This document shows positions 30,361 through 42,429 of a stretch of DNA of 64,000 nt, in pieces. The notes under the pieces were generated by a model. That model saw nothing but the letters and a program-made list of their open reading frames with translations, ran no database searches and had not been told where the DNA came from. The position numbers and the translations under genes were made by a program. The stretch is from Blasia pusilla. Lineage: Eukaryota; Marchantiophyta; Marchantiopsida; Blasiales. Location: the NCBI GenBank assembly GCA_050084515.1, contig CM114272.1, forward strand, positions 39,494,001-39,558,000, written 5' to 3'. How positions within the stretch are numbered: the stretch's first letter is position 1; each line of letters opens with the position of its first letter.

Positions 30361-30690
30361 AGGCTTGCGTTGTAAGTTGTGTGGTTCTGCCCGTGGTGCG
30401 GCCACGATGCTAGTCTGTGATGGTTGTTCGAGAAGTTGGCATATGGCATGTCTGACGCCACCTCTCACTAGGGTACCTCGGGGACAGTGGATGTCCCAGA
30501 TGTACATAGAGGAGATACTAGGTAGGTTTTGATCCCGATTTTTTCTCTGACATGGATGATAGGAAGGCGACTAACGCTGGGTCCACATGAGCACCCGACC
30601 TTCTTGCTCTTAGTGTCCGAGAGATGTATGTCATGGTAAGTAGGGATAGATGGCTATCTGGAGTTAGAGGGACCTAACCACCAACTAGGG
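30361..30690 (+). pseudogene. PHD finger at the C terminus of element B Pol
   Basis: LRCKLCGSARGAATMLVCDG then CSRSWHMACLTPPL and RGQW gives C-x2-C-x9-C-x2-C-x4-H-x2-C, as in the C4HC3 PHD finger that reads histone H3 tails. The final cysteine pair is out of frame: after the Trp codon the bases TGTCCCAGATGT (30491-30502) would read C-P-R-C, the expected ending, so a small indel broke it. A coding-like tail continues to about 30690 (FFSDMDDRKATNAGS). By position it replaces the chromodomain of chromoviruses and may steer integration to chromatin. Confidence 0.75.
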
Positions 30691-30697
30691 GGGCGAT
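30685..30697 (+). promoter_or_regulatory. Polypurine tract of B
   Basis: CTAGGGGGGCGAT directly before the LTR start TGGAGATATT. A related tract (AGGAGGGCGGT) precedes the LTR-like piece near 32545. Confidence 0.6.
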
Positions 30698-31332
30698 TGG
30701 AGATATTTTGGTACTTCTTGTCTTGTTGTTTGGATGCCATGAGTTAGCATGGGATCGTGCGTGATTGTGTGTCTGTTTGATGACAGCGATGTATGTTGTG
30801 TAGCGATGTGTATGCGCACCACAGTTGTCACGTCCGTTAGGATAGATCGGTGAGATCTAGTAGAGCGTCTTCAAGAGTAGTGGAGGACAGGCCTAGGAGG
30901 TTGAGGATGACATGTTGAGGCCCCAGGAAACCTGAGAGAGCAGGTTTCCCCTTCGTTTTGGCTCATTTGGAGCCATATTGAGGAACTTACTATTTTAGGT
31001 AAGTACCATTTTGAATATATGATCGACTTTCTATTTTTGGTAACTGGCCCTTGACCTCCTACATCAGGTCAAGAGCCAAGGCAGTGACTTGGGAGAATAG
31101 GTTACCATGGAGAGAGCTTGGGAGAGGGGAGGGGTATATATCCCAAGAAGAGAGAGCTTGAGAGCTCATTCTCTCTTTGTTGAACCTCTTGGCATGCGGA
31201 GCTATGGTCCCTTGCCTTGTGAGTTAACCCAAGCCTCTCATTAGGAGAGTGGGTTTGGTTTGACATGAGAGAGTGCACACCTTTGAGAGCTATGGTGTGA
31301 GATTGTGTAGAGAGAGATTGGATCTTACTTTA
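30698..31332 (+). repeat. 3' LTR of element B
   Basis: Starts TGGAGATATTTTGGTACTTC, includes a TATA box (GGGGTATATATCCC, 31132-31145) and probably ends near CTTACTTTA at 31332, where a second copy of the LTR start follows at once. The start is firm because it follows the purine tract and recurs at 31335; the end is uncertain. Confidence 0.65.
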
Positions 31333-32420
31333 ATTGGAGATATTTTGGTACTTCTTGTCTCGTAGTTTGGATGCCATGAGTTAGCATGGGATTGTGTGTG
31401 ATTGTGTGTGTGTTCAATGAGAGCGATGCATGTTGTGTAGCGATGTGTATGCGCACAACATTGCCCTCAGAGGAGGTGCTCGGGACGTCCCCCATTGAGT
31501 CATGACATGCTGCGGCGGCGCAGTTGGTAGATATGCCAACTAGGCCAGCGATAGAGCAAGCCATGATCACACCAGGTGTGGAGTTGTTGGATAACTGAGC
31601 AAGAGTGTTTTTTTTGGTTAGTCCTAGAGGTACGATGTACCACCTGCAGCGCGTCCTACTTGATTTTGGAGCGCAGGCTTTGATGTTAGGGATTTGGCAT
31701 TGGGATAACAGAGAGGCGACATCGAGCGTTGTCCCTTTCACATATAGACCTCTATTGGGGGCGTATCATCCATGCAATACATAACTCGACATGAGTTGGT
31801 GGTTAGACTCTAGCCAGAGCATGAGTCGGATAATGCGATGGTGGGCACTCAAGCAATTACGACACCGGCACAGTGGTATGATGTGTTGGTAGGAAGTACG
31901 GTGTTGTATCCCCTTGGTTTTATCTTGGATTTGTGGGAGGAGAAAATTTCTTATCGACTAGGGTGGCAATTAGGTGATGGACGGGTGAGCCATCTACCGT
32001 TACAATTTGCAAGGGGTAGTCGTGGACGACCACGTAAGGATACGGTGACGACGTTGGAAACATTCATAGGTGGTGTTAGCTGATCAAGAGGGTTTGGGGA
32101 GAGGACCACACATGCAAAGTACATTCCCGTAGTGGATAGTCTCATGGAGAGACATGAAGGTATCTTTTCCCATGGTGCAGAGCTTCTTTATCATTGTTGG
32201 GGATGAGCGTTGAGTTGCGTGAGTGCAAATGGGCTTGTGAGACAGGCGTGGAGCCATGCCTATGTCTTGGAGCAAATAGAGTCAAGTGATACTTGTGCTC
32301 GTGGGGTGAAGACTTCACATCTTTGGGAACCATGCAAGTTGTGTGGCAGCGTTTGGAGCAGGGTACGAGAGTGTTAGATCTCTTCGGAGGGATCAATACG
32401 ACGGGTTGTTGTAGTGTGGC
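31333..32420 (+). mobile_element. C: truncated relative of element B
   Basis: LTR start (31335-31462, about 90% like 30698-30825), then a direct jump to the protease region (VLLDFGAQALMLGI near 31660; DFG in place of DSG), then the linker (PAQWYDVLVGSTVLYPLGF), and finally the first methylase motif (TRVLDLFGGI) near 32370-32390, after which homology is lost. The gag, the rest of the methylase and pol are missing. It confirms that the methylase belongs to the element family and is not a one-off capture by B. Confidence 0.7.
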
Positions 32421-32433
32421 AATGTTGCGGGGA

Positions 32434-32760
32434 TGACGGCACCAATGGTGCTAGATGTGTATAGGATAGTAGATCATGTCAAGTACATAGGTGTTTACTA
32501 TCTAGAATTAGGGGGACCCAACTTCCAAATAGGAGGGCGGTTGTGGGATCTCGATGTATATGCATCAGTTTGTTTGGTTTGTGTGGATCTACCCGTATGT
32601 TGGGGAAGATCAGAGTTTTGTGGTATGTAGATGTTACCAGCGATATGGATTCCGTAGAAATGTGTATGCAGACGACAACTATCACATCTTATTTTGACGT
32701 AGGTAGAGTTATGTCGAGTCGACAGCATAGAGAGTCAGCGGGTTGTTTGAGTGTAATTTT
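32434..32760 (+). repeat. LTR-like remnant related to B
   Basis: GGGGGACCCAACTTCC and AGGAGGGCGGT resemble the end of B and its purine tract, then TGGGATCTCGATG, and further on AAATGTGTATGCAGACGACA resembles the B LTR at 30809. A diverged 3' end of a B-type element. Confidence 0.5.
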
Positions 32761-33640
32761 GCTCCGAGATGTCGGATGAGGTTGGCAACAGGTCTGCTAT
32801 GTTAGGAACATTTTTTATGCCGATTTCCCTATTGTGGTCTTAGTCCCACTAGAAGAAATCCCTAGTTTTATGACTAGGTTATATGACTCATTTGAGTCAT
32901 ACCTCACATACCACGACTAACAATGACTGACGACTACTTTAGACACAAAAGCCGAGTAATATTTGTCAAAGGACTAGGCTAACTAGGATGGTCAGCTTAA
33001 GTAATATTTGTCACTTAGATGACGTGGAATAATGACACGTCTACGTATGACGTGGAGCAATGAGTGTGATATGTCACTGATGACATGAACTAATTGGTGT
33101 GACATGTCACCGATGATGTGGACTACGGAAGACAACTCGTGTAGTCATATATAGGGTATTTGTCTAGTTACCTCCAATGACTACATTAGTCATGTTTAGT
33201 CATGTCAAAGTACACAATATCCAAGGAAAATGTGACATGTGTACTCCATGCATGAGGAATAGACTTGGCGGGCATAGTTGTGACTCCACCAATCATTAAA
33301 TTTTTGGATTTAGTCATTTTTGGATTAACTCTTGTAGTCATTTAAATGTTTTCCCATACGTTAATGTACTCATGTAGTCAAGTTAAGTCACTCGCCGAGT
33401 AGTTAACTATGACTAGAGTAGAAGGCCCTACAACTGGTATAGACATAACAATATAACTGTGGTAGTTGCAAACATGACACAATGAGTCCTAGAGGGCTTG
33501 CGACAGGATTGGAGGAGTCATTTTTTATTGACTAGATAGTAATGAAAGCTCACTGCCCCAGTATTATTGATATGACTGGTAGTGAATGTAGATTTCAATT
33601 TTGAAGTTTGTGATGAGTTTATTAATGCATTTAAATTTTG
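32761..33640. other. AT-rich noncoding stretch with TAGTCATG repeats
   Basis: No ORF supported. It holds a 20-bp palindrome at 32882-32901 (TATGACTCA, two bases, TGAGTCATA), tandem TGACATGTCAC-type units at 33067-33115, and many TAGTCA words. It may be a decayed MITE; no clear terminal repeats or duplication were found. Confidence 0.35.
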
Positions 33641-36000
33641 CAGTTTGTGATGATTTGCCATTGGATCTAAATTACTAAACCTCTCATGTCCATTTCTGTT
33701 TTGAATTGGAACACCAAAACAAACACCGAAGCATAAAATACAGTTTTGCAGAATGGCACACGAGAAGCAACATGGGAACTCAACTACAAGGGGATGAAAT
33801 GCAAAAAGAACAGTTTATGAAAGGTTTGAAAGTAGGATGTGATATCATAACTAGTATGGTTTCTGATTCTCATATCCAAAAGACCAGAAAGAGGTCTTTA
33901 GCTAGTAAAGTTATCTCAAAAGATAAGTCTATGCACCTCAAGTAGTTGGGTGCCAAAATGGAAAACTACTCTACTGAATCACCTTTCTCATGTGCATCTC
34001 TGGCTAGAGCATGCTTGATCCAAGAGCATCACCAAATATTTCTTGTGCAGGGTCATCTATCGAATTTGGCATCCATAGAGCCTGCTCAGGCTTGAATACT
34101 TCATTAAGATCAATCCTAGTCATGTCTAGTGGGATGTCCTTAGCATGGAACTTGTCTCTTCCACCAAAACCTGAGATGACCCCTGACCCAAGCACCATCC
34201 TTCTCAACTTTGGCTTTGTAAGTAATACATGATCTTCGATTCGCAGCTACAAAAAATACAAAGAACGAGCACTTAGTTAGTACCAAATGGAAATTATGCT
34301 CCCATGCATGTGCACCATATAAATATGAAAGTAATTTTCTATGAATTACCTCTTTGAAAGACCATCCCCATTTTGGAAGATCATGTGAAAAGTTGAGAAG
34401 TTTTTTCTAGAATGCTCCAAAAGTTGGTGAAGGTTCAACAACGGCTCTAAGTTACCCAATGCAAAAGGACTTAGATCTTAAATTCTATTGTTGAAAAAAA
34501 TAGCAAGTGATATTCTATGAGAATATGGCAATAACACAGGAAATGTATGGAAGAAATTGTAAGGCAATCTTTACATTGAATGGTGAGTTACCTGAAGTTT
34601 TCTTCTCTTCCCCTGTTGCAGATGGTAGAGAATAGGATGGTGGATTACTAGAAATCTATTGTGGTGTTATAGACGAGTCCTTTGAGGTGAGCTTTGACAC
34701 CATTTCCATTAGTGCACCTAATATTTTGTTCTGTGGTTCCATCGACAACTTCACATCATCCAAATCTGCACTCCACTTCTTTTCCACCTCCTCTAGCTAG
34801 ATAGTAATCCTGGATTCCACACTCTGCATGAATATACTACCCATGTCAGAGAAAAGAAGCTTTATTTCTGCTGCAATAGAACCAGATTCTAAACATGGTA
34901 CCCACTCATTCAGTTGGGTTGGAACAGAAGTAAGCATGTAAATATGTTGGTGAACTCAAATGAGTAAAACCTGTGCCCACGAGCACAAGTATCACTTGAC
35001 TCTATTTGCTCCAAGACATAGGCATGGCTCCACGCCTGCCTCACAAGCCCATTTGCACTCCACGCAACTCAACGTTCATCCCCAACAATGATAAAGAAGC
35101 TCTGCACCATGGGAAAAGATACCTGCATGTCTCTCCGTGAGACTATCCACTACGGGAATGTACTCTGCATGTGTGGTCCTCTCCCCAAACCCTCTTGTTT
35201 GGGCAAGTCTTCTCGCTCCATTGATTCCAACCCCGTGCCCAAGGATCCTTTGGACACACGTTAAGGCACTTGCACATGCACCTTAAAGAATCAGAGTTTT
35301 AGTTTCACACATAACAAAGGGTTGAATGCAAGCAAGGAAGTGAATAAATAATCAAAATACTCTACACCTCACGAACTTTATCATAAAAATTAGAGAATGC
35401 CAAGATGACTTACATCAAGTCCATCTAGACGTGCCCAACAAGAGTAATTTAGAGTTCGTACCTTGGCCCTTGCTCGAGCCATCTTTTCTGCCTTCATTTT
35501 TCCCTCCTTAGAAAGCCAATAATCTACTAATCGTGCCCATGACTCCCATGGATATCAGGGTGACACGAGACAATTCGGTGTGCCCCATGTTATGTCCAAT
35601 AGTTCTTAACATTGGACCGTTTAGTTTTCAAGAGTTGTGCTATTTTTTTCTTCATGAAATCAAGAGAAAGAGATGGTGCACCCACATACGTGTATGCCTC
35701 AAGAATGTGATTTTCGACTGCAGCCATACTGATAGCATTATGTTTACTAATCTCAATGCATGACAAGTCCAAGTACCTCATCGCCCATTCCTTCAATTCA
35801 TTGAGCCAAGGCTCATAACCTAGCACTTTAGGTGATAGAACACCATTAGGCATGAGTTTGCATCTAGGCTTTAAGTTTTGCTCCTTCTTGATGGAGACAT
35901 CACGTGCCCACAAGTCACGCTTTGTGTGACTCCTCCATTCTCCTACAAGTGACGACACCACCATCCCATTTCATGATGTCAAAATGGCATTCATACTGAG
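33641..36000 (-). pseudogene. Decayed minus-strand gene fragments, possibly plant transposon protein
   Basis: Short minus-strand frames read as parts of one protein: 35590-35964 (GYEPWLNELKEWAMRYLDLS), about 35455-35535 (YWLSKEGKMKAEKMARARAK), and 34004-34207 (SGVISGFGGRDKFHAKDIPL). The Trp/Lys/Arg spacing of the second resembles the plant CACTA-associated (Transposase_24-like) domain, but the match is weak. Introns or AT-rich insertions separate the pieces. Function not assigned. Confidence 0.3.
34976..35197 (-). repeat. Inverted copy of 32086-32306
   Basis: The reverse complement of C-element linker sequence 32086-32306, about 90-95% identical over about 220 bp, including CTTTATCATTGTTGGGGATG and GGAGCAAATAGAGTCAAG. 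It makes an inverted repeat with a 2.7-kb loop. Confidence 0.8.
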
Positions 36001-36332
36001 TTTTGGCATTCAGACATGCCAACACTCAATATATGGTGAATCATGTTAACGTTAACCAAATACAGTCTTAACAAAATGTTTCCACGTATAAATTCAATAT
36101 CTATTTAAATAAATCAATAACACATGGATTATGAACTCTACATATACATCGCAAGCCTACTTAATATGCACTCAAAAAATTAACATATCATATTTTAGAA
36201 CCAGAAATTGAGTCTCATCATAATCAAACCAGCATTATTATTTTCTGCAATGTGAAACATTGACCAAACATCCGATCTTAATGTGCAAAGTAGGCAGCCC
36301 CCAAAAATATGATATAAGACCAGAAACTAAGT

Positions 36333-36625
36333 CTCATCCATGTATAGCATTGATGTGGTATCAACTAAGAAACCAAATCCTATCAAATATGCACTACATG
36401 GATCACCGTAACGCTTTTCTAAATCAGAAACTTAGACTAAGGAGAAGTTTATGAGCCATTTGATAAAAATTCTGGTTTACTTAGACCTGAAACTACAGCC
36501 TGTAAAAATTGGTCTAAAATTGAGCGGCATGATAATTTTGTAAATAAGAACTCTGACCAACCAAGAGTGGAGCCACAATGAACACACATCTGGACTTAAA
36601 AGTGCCAAGTGAGCAGCCTAGTAGT
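36333..36625 (+). repeat. Direct repeat, copy 1
   Basis: ATTGATGTGGTATCAACTAA, TTTATGAGCCATTTGAT, GGTCTAAAA and CAAGAGTGGAGCCACA recur in the same order at 38113-38405. Noncoding. Confidence 0.75.
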
Positions 36626-38112
36626 AAATCTGGTATCACACAACCAACAAGTCATCAATCTAAAGCAAGAACGGTATACTAAACAATCCAGGGGCTACTA
36701 TTACATAGAAGGGATGTTATGTGCAAAACACGATGTCGTGTTGAGAGCTTTTCTTCGAGTAAGGGCGAACCTTCTAGTTGCGGCAGACGTGGTTGATGCA
36801 AGATGAACTCTATAAGAAGGTCACATTTTTCAATACAAAATTATTATATTAACCCTCCATTCTCTCACGAAAAGAATCACCAAGGGTAGTGCTGAGGCGA
36901 TCACTTCTTCATAGCATCAAACCCAAAAATTCCAAACTATAAAGTCCCTGTAAATTACTTCACGCTTGTACACAAGAAAAATAACACAACTAGTGATAAA
37001 CCCTACCCGAGTTGACCTATTAACATCCATGGAGTGTTATATAAGAAGATATAATTTACAATCCCATATCCTCCCATATGTGACAATAGGAAGAATCACC
37101 GGAGTTGGAGATTGCATGACTTGGTTCATGAATGCCCCCCCAAAGTGGTAAACTAGTGTCTATCTACAAAGAGAATCTTCACATGGTACGGGTTAAGGAA
37201 AGAAAAATCAGGTACAAATCGTGCTCCACCCTATCCATACTTGACGAGCATCCTCTACTGTCCTTAAGAATAGATTTTGGCGGAGTTGATCTCCCAAGAA
37301 GGATAATCCACTATCTTTGGGAAACTAACAAGCCAAAACCATCCACTATCTCTAGTATGACTAAACTCCCCTAAGATGAGATGTCTCTCATCTCCACACA
37401 TACCACATTCTAGAAACCTCTCGAAGAATAGACCATGGTGAAGTTACTCTCCCAAGAGGAGTAATCCACTCTTATTAGAAGAGTTAGCAAGCCCCAATGT
37501 CATCCACTCACAAGTGACACAAAAACTCAAGAAATGAAGTAGAAGATGATGAAGCCTTGAAGGACCCTCTTCTTTATATACTCACAAGGGATCCACAAGA
37601 GTACGAAATAGGGCTGATCTTACCTTGTGCCACATGGCTTCATCTCAAGGCTTAGCCAATCATATTTTGACACAAATAGATTATCTCTTATCTCTTCTAA
37701 AATATCCTCCTTTACTCACTCTATATCTTCCAAACTACCCAACTACCTTAGCCACCAACCAAGACTACTTTTGCTTTTCTTTCATTAATGCACCAATCCC
37801 ACTACTTTACTTTTATAATCCCATATCTCATTTATTGCCTCTTTTCCTAAAGTTAGGGCCGCATAAAAGAGGCACCAGAAAGAGGTTTAAACATGAAAAA
37901 ATTATTTTCCTAAGCTAATTTATTTAATACTAATAAAACTCTCCCTAACACTTAATGAGAGAGGAGTTTACATAGTCGATGATTTTACCATACGAAAACG
38001 GGGCCTATCAAATTTGGAAGTTATCAACTATCATCTACACATGGAGAAGTAATCAGCCTACATAACTTGCATTTTGACAACCATCATATAATAACTCAAA
38101 ACTAGAAACTTA
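36626..38112. other. AT-rich noncoding DNA between the direct repeats
   Basis: No supported ORF. About 37060-37930 resembles an LTR in composition, with a TATA-like TTTATATACTC at 37573, but no boundaries could be fixed. Confidence 0.3.
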
Positions 38113-38405
38113 GTCTTATCCATGTAGTACATTGATGTGGTATCAACTAAAAAATAGATCCTGTAAAACTTGCATCACATGGATGGCCGTAACGTTTTCC
38201 TAAATCAGAAATATAGACTAAAGAGAAGTTTATGAGCCATTTGATCAAAGTTAAAGTATACTCACACCTGGATCTACAGCCTATGAAAACTGGTCTAAAA
38301 CAGAGCACCATGCCAATTTTTGAAATCCTAAACTCTTACCAAACAAGAGTGGAGCCACATTGAACCTACATGTGGACTTAAAGTGCCAAGCAAACAGTCT
38401 AGGAA
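38113..38405 (+). repeat. Direct repeat, copy 2
   Basis: See 36333-36625. A third, more diverged relative lies at about 38560-38790 (GATCTGGTCTAAAATCTGCA...), so this may be an old tandem family. Confidence 0.7.
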
Positions 38406-38998
38406 ATCCGATATTAGACAAATAGCAAGTCATTTCTTTCAAGTCAGCAATATTAAAAAAAAAATCAAGTTTATAGAATATATATGTGTCAATCAGGGCA
38501 AACTATGTTGCCTATAAAATGTGGAAACTAACAACCATCATAATAGCAACCATCACCATTACAACCATAATCCAAAATCAGATACTTACAGATGGACTTA
38601 TCTAGAAGCCACTTGATCAGATATCTAGTGTTCTCACAAATGGAATTTCACCCTTCAAGATCTGGTCTAAAATCTGCACTCCATGGAACACCATACGATC
38701 TTTCTAAACTAGGACCTTAGATTGGGGCTTATTTAGGAGATACTTAATCATATATCTGGTGTACTCACACCAGATGTACAAGAAATCAAAACCTCTAAGT
38801 TGACAATGCAAGAGCCATTTGAACATTCCAAAGGGAAGATACACAACCACTATGTCCTCTCCTTAAAGCCAGGAGTGTAGACTCCACATGAGAGGGGGCC
38901 ACTTAAAAAAAACTACCATGGTATTATCACTCAAGAGTCACTAATGTAGACTCTATATTCAGTTGAACATAAATCAATGCTGAAATTTGCAAAGGGAA

Positions 38999-40670
38999 TG
39001 TCGTGCGCCTACTCTTCTTGAACGTCAATCTTAGTGTTGCGGAAATGTACGTTCAGTAGGACACGCTCTCATCACCAACTTGCACCCAAACGCACTCACG
39101 TTAGTGTGGCTTTGGGTCAAGCGGCCTTCCCACCCACCGAGTCCTCAACTCGGCATCTCATCAAGCTCAACCTTCCCTCATTCCTAGGTTCCCTACACGG
39201 GCAAGCCTTCTGAGACTTGGGACAGACTTTCTAGTTAGTCCAAGCACTTGAAATGGCGTTTGCATACCTAGCGGTCCCAACTGTCCAAGGGACCTCGTAT
39301 GAGCCCCTAATCGAGACTCAACAATATGAGTCGCAAGTTGGGATCTCCAAAATCCCTCTATTGAACTTGGTTTGGGTTTTGAAGCCCAACACCAAACTCA
39401 CGATCTGTTCCGTGCCCTTGGGTTGCCCCACGGCGTCCAAAGTGGGGTTCAAGTCCCAAGCACTCTTGGAGACCTTTCCCCTTACTAGTACTTCTGGGAA
39501 ACTCCAGGTGCCCTCTTCCTTTGGGAAAGACCATCCGGGCCCCTCTTTTTGGCCCTCAACCCGACTCCTCTTACAGTCGGTTATGGCCCATATCTCAACC
39601 TCTACGAAGGCATTTGCAAATATCTTCAGTGCATTGGAACGGACTTGACATAAGCTCTCCAACCCTATCTTACTTGTACCAAACGCTTCTTGGAACTCAA
39701 AGTTATGGTCAAAAGTACAATCGGAAACTCCCAAACGCTGCCCGCCTCTCAAGTCCGGTTTTCACCCCTTGTCCGCATCTCGTCCAAGACTTGAATTCTC
39801 TTAAGTCTGAGTACCGCATTTGGTTCTGGTTTTGTGGTCACGACCAGAACACATGAAACACTCAAAACGCAGGCCTCGCTCGCGTATCGCCCTTGTGTTT
39901 CCTTAACTCCCAAAGCGCAATCCATCCTAGCGTGAGCTCGCTAGAGTTCGGATGTTTTTCTTGGCGCTTGTTTGGTTATGAGGGTCATGACACTCAACCC
40001 TCTTTAGAGGTTGATGCCCTCATCAACCCAAACCTTTTTAATGTCAAGTCATCGTAGGAAGCCAACCCCTTGACATCGAATCGCGTTCTGGTAGCTAACC
40101 CGTAATTCCTCTTTTGGCTTAAGTTTTAGGTTGTTGGTGGCAACACTTAGCATCATTTAGCATCTCCTCTTCAATGAGCTTGGATTGATTCTCAACCGAT
40201 CTAACCTATCAAATAAGCTAACTAAGGTTGCTACCTAAAACTTCTCGTCCTCACAACTTGTAAACATCTCACTTGTTTACACGGTCCACAATTTGGGTCG
40301 TTCTCGTATTCGACTTAGGCGCGTCACTAAGTTCACTCATACACTCACGATTGAGATCACCCCAAGCCCCAAGACAGAGTGATCTGCCCCGCCGATGCTA
40401 GGGCGAGCGCAAGTGCTAGTTGCCCAACACTTAGTCCTGTTCTAGGTACTTATCCGAATACCAGCTCTCGCCTCAAATACTCCTTATTTCTCCTCTTGAC
40501 TTACATCCTAAGCGTATGAGGAACTATTCATTGCCATGCCCTACCAAAGACAAATTGCAAATAATACATGCATCGAATCTCCAAATTCATGCATTCCTTT
40601 ATTACAACACCAGCTTGCTCTAGTTACAACGGCCTTTGGCCCAAGCTTCCTATGGCACAAGTCATGTCTC
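38999..40670 (-). repeat. 3' LTR of E (left on the map)
   Basis: The CA end is at 38999. About 39003-39900 matches 44984-45904 at roughly 90%. The rest, to about 40670, matches the F copy at 52932-53800. The right boundary next to the chromodomain is not fixed. Confidence 0.7.
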
Positions 40671-40685
40671 TAGCTTCTCCATGTA

Positions 40686-40898
40686 CTAACGCATGTGCTT
40701 CCCTTGCAACCGTTTAAAGTCTTGCAACACCTCTTGGACGTGTTCCAGATCTGCCTCCGCAATCCTAGTCACCTCTTTCACATGGTAGCCTTTCCACTTG
40801 ACTAAGTACTTGTACTTGTTGGCCTTACGCCTCGCACGCAAGATGGTCTCCACCTCAAACTCTGGTTCTTTGCTTACGATTACCGGTTGCAGTCTCAA
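40686..40898 (-). pseudogene. Chromodomain of E
   Basis: VETILRARRKANKYKYLVKW, KGYHVKEVTRIAEADL, then QEVLQDF. This is the chromodomain fold at the integrase C terminus that would target H3K9-methylated chromatin. The second aromatic (W of ETW) is Arg here (VTRIAEADL); F keeps Trp (ATWIVETDL). Confidence 0.8.
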
Positions 40899-42425
40899 CG
40901 CCTGTCTTTGCTCGGGACGCTCATTATCCTAAAGATACTTCTTCAACAATGACATAAGGAAAGTGGGATGTATCTTGAACTCTTCTGGCAGCTCCAATGT
41001 ATACACATCCTCAAACGGGTTTGCCTTAATCACATACGGTCCAACATACTTGGCAGATAGCTTTGCAGACAACTCCTTCAGAAGAGTGAGATTCTTCACA
41101 CTCAATCACACTTGTTCTCCAACTTGGAATCTCACTTGGTGCCTGATTTTGTTAGCATGCTTCATGTATCTTAGTTGAGCCTTTTCAAGGTTTCTCCTTG
41201 CTCTTCGTTCTTGCATTTCCGCTAACAAACCTTCTGTCGTTGCTTATCGGGTCGGTGCTAATGTAGTACCCTTTGAAAGGGCAATGTCAAGAGGCCCTTC
41301 TGGCTCAAGTCCATAAGCCAAGAGAAAAGGAGATTCTCCAGTTGCACAATCTTTGGTGGAGTTGTAGCAAAACTCCGCCATACTCAACCACTTCACCCAA
41401 TCTCGGTGGTCCGCACTCACGTAATTCCTTAAATATTGGTTCACAAGGGAGTTTACCTTTTTCATTTGCCCATCCGTCTCCGGATGGAAGGCCATGCTGA
41501 AACTTAGCTTGGTCTTGAACCTCCTGAACAAGTGTTTCCAAAAGGCACTGGTAAACTTTGGATCCCGATCTGAAACAATACTCCTTGGCAATCCGTGTGC
41601 GCGCCACCAACTATCCAAGAAGAGTCGGGAAGTTGTATAGGCCGTCGCTGAATCCACCGCCGGCATGAATCTCCCCAACATACTGAGCTGATCAACTATC
41701 ACAAGTATAGTGTTGTATCCCTCACACTCTGGAAGACTCCTTATGAAGTCCATACTCACATTGTGCAAGGGCCCGTCCGCCATCGGCAAGGGATGCAACA
41801 AGCCTTGCTTCTTTGCATAAGAAACCCTGTTTGCCTGACAGGTCACACAGGTCTTCACATATTGAGCAACATCTTCTTTCATGTTGGGCCAGAAGAACCT
41901 TTCAGCCATAATAGCCAACGTGGATTTCTCCCCTTTATGTCCTGCCAAGGGTCCATCATGACATTCCACTAACACCATGTTTGCCTGACAGGTTACACAG
42001 GTCTTCATATATTGAGCAACATCTTCTTTCATGTTGGGCTAGAAGAACCTTCCAGCCAGAACAGCCAACGTGGATTTCTCCCCTTTATGTCCTGCCAAGG
42101 GTCCATCATGACATTACACTAACACCTTGGTTCGTAGTTTGCCTTCGCCCACATAGATCCTGCTCTGCTTGAACCTTAGTAAACCATCTCTCAAACTTAT
42201 GTTGGCAACCTTCTTGCCCAAGTTCAACTTCCTTAGGTACTCGCTCACCTGGGTGTCTTTCATGAATCCTTCACGAATCCTTCTTTCCAGATTTTTTTCC
42301 TTAGGGAACATTGCTCTCAAGGCCTGTGTTGTTGATGGCATGTCTTCATCTGTGCAACTCAACGCGTCCGAAATGACATTATCCTTCCCTGGCTTGTGGA
42401 TTAGTTCCACATTCATCAACGCCAA
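40899..42425 (-). pseudogene. Integrase of E, with internal tandem duplication
   Basis: ERFFWPNMKEDVAQYVKTCV and TCQAN (zinc-binding end), SMDFIRSLPECEGYNTI (first Asp), IVSDRDPKFTSAFW (second Asp), and AFHPETDGQMKKVN, where the catalytic Glu position reads Lys (MKK; usually TE-x-xN). The GPY-type C terminus (41000-41100) precedes the chromodomain. Two 150-bp units, 41829-41978 and 41979-42128, duplicate the zinc-binding region in frame. Confidence 0.8.
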
Positions 42426-42429
42426 GGTA

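Noticed and set aside
32882-32901. bZIP/AP-1-type regulatory palindrome (TGACTCA pair)
   Set aside because: A single copy in decayed AT-rich DNA with no gene near; likely chance.
34004-35964. Firm assignment to a CACTA transposase
   Set aside because: Only one short Lys/Arg/Trp pattern fits, with no TIR or catalytic motif, so it is kept as an unassigned fragment.
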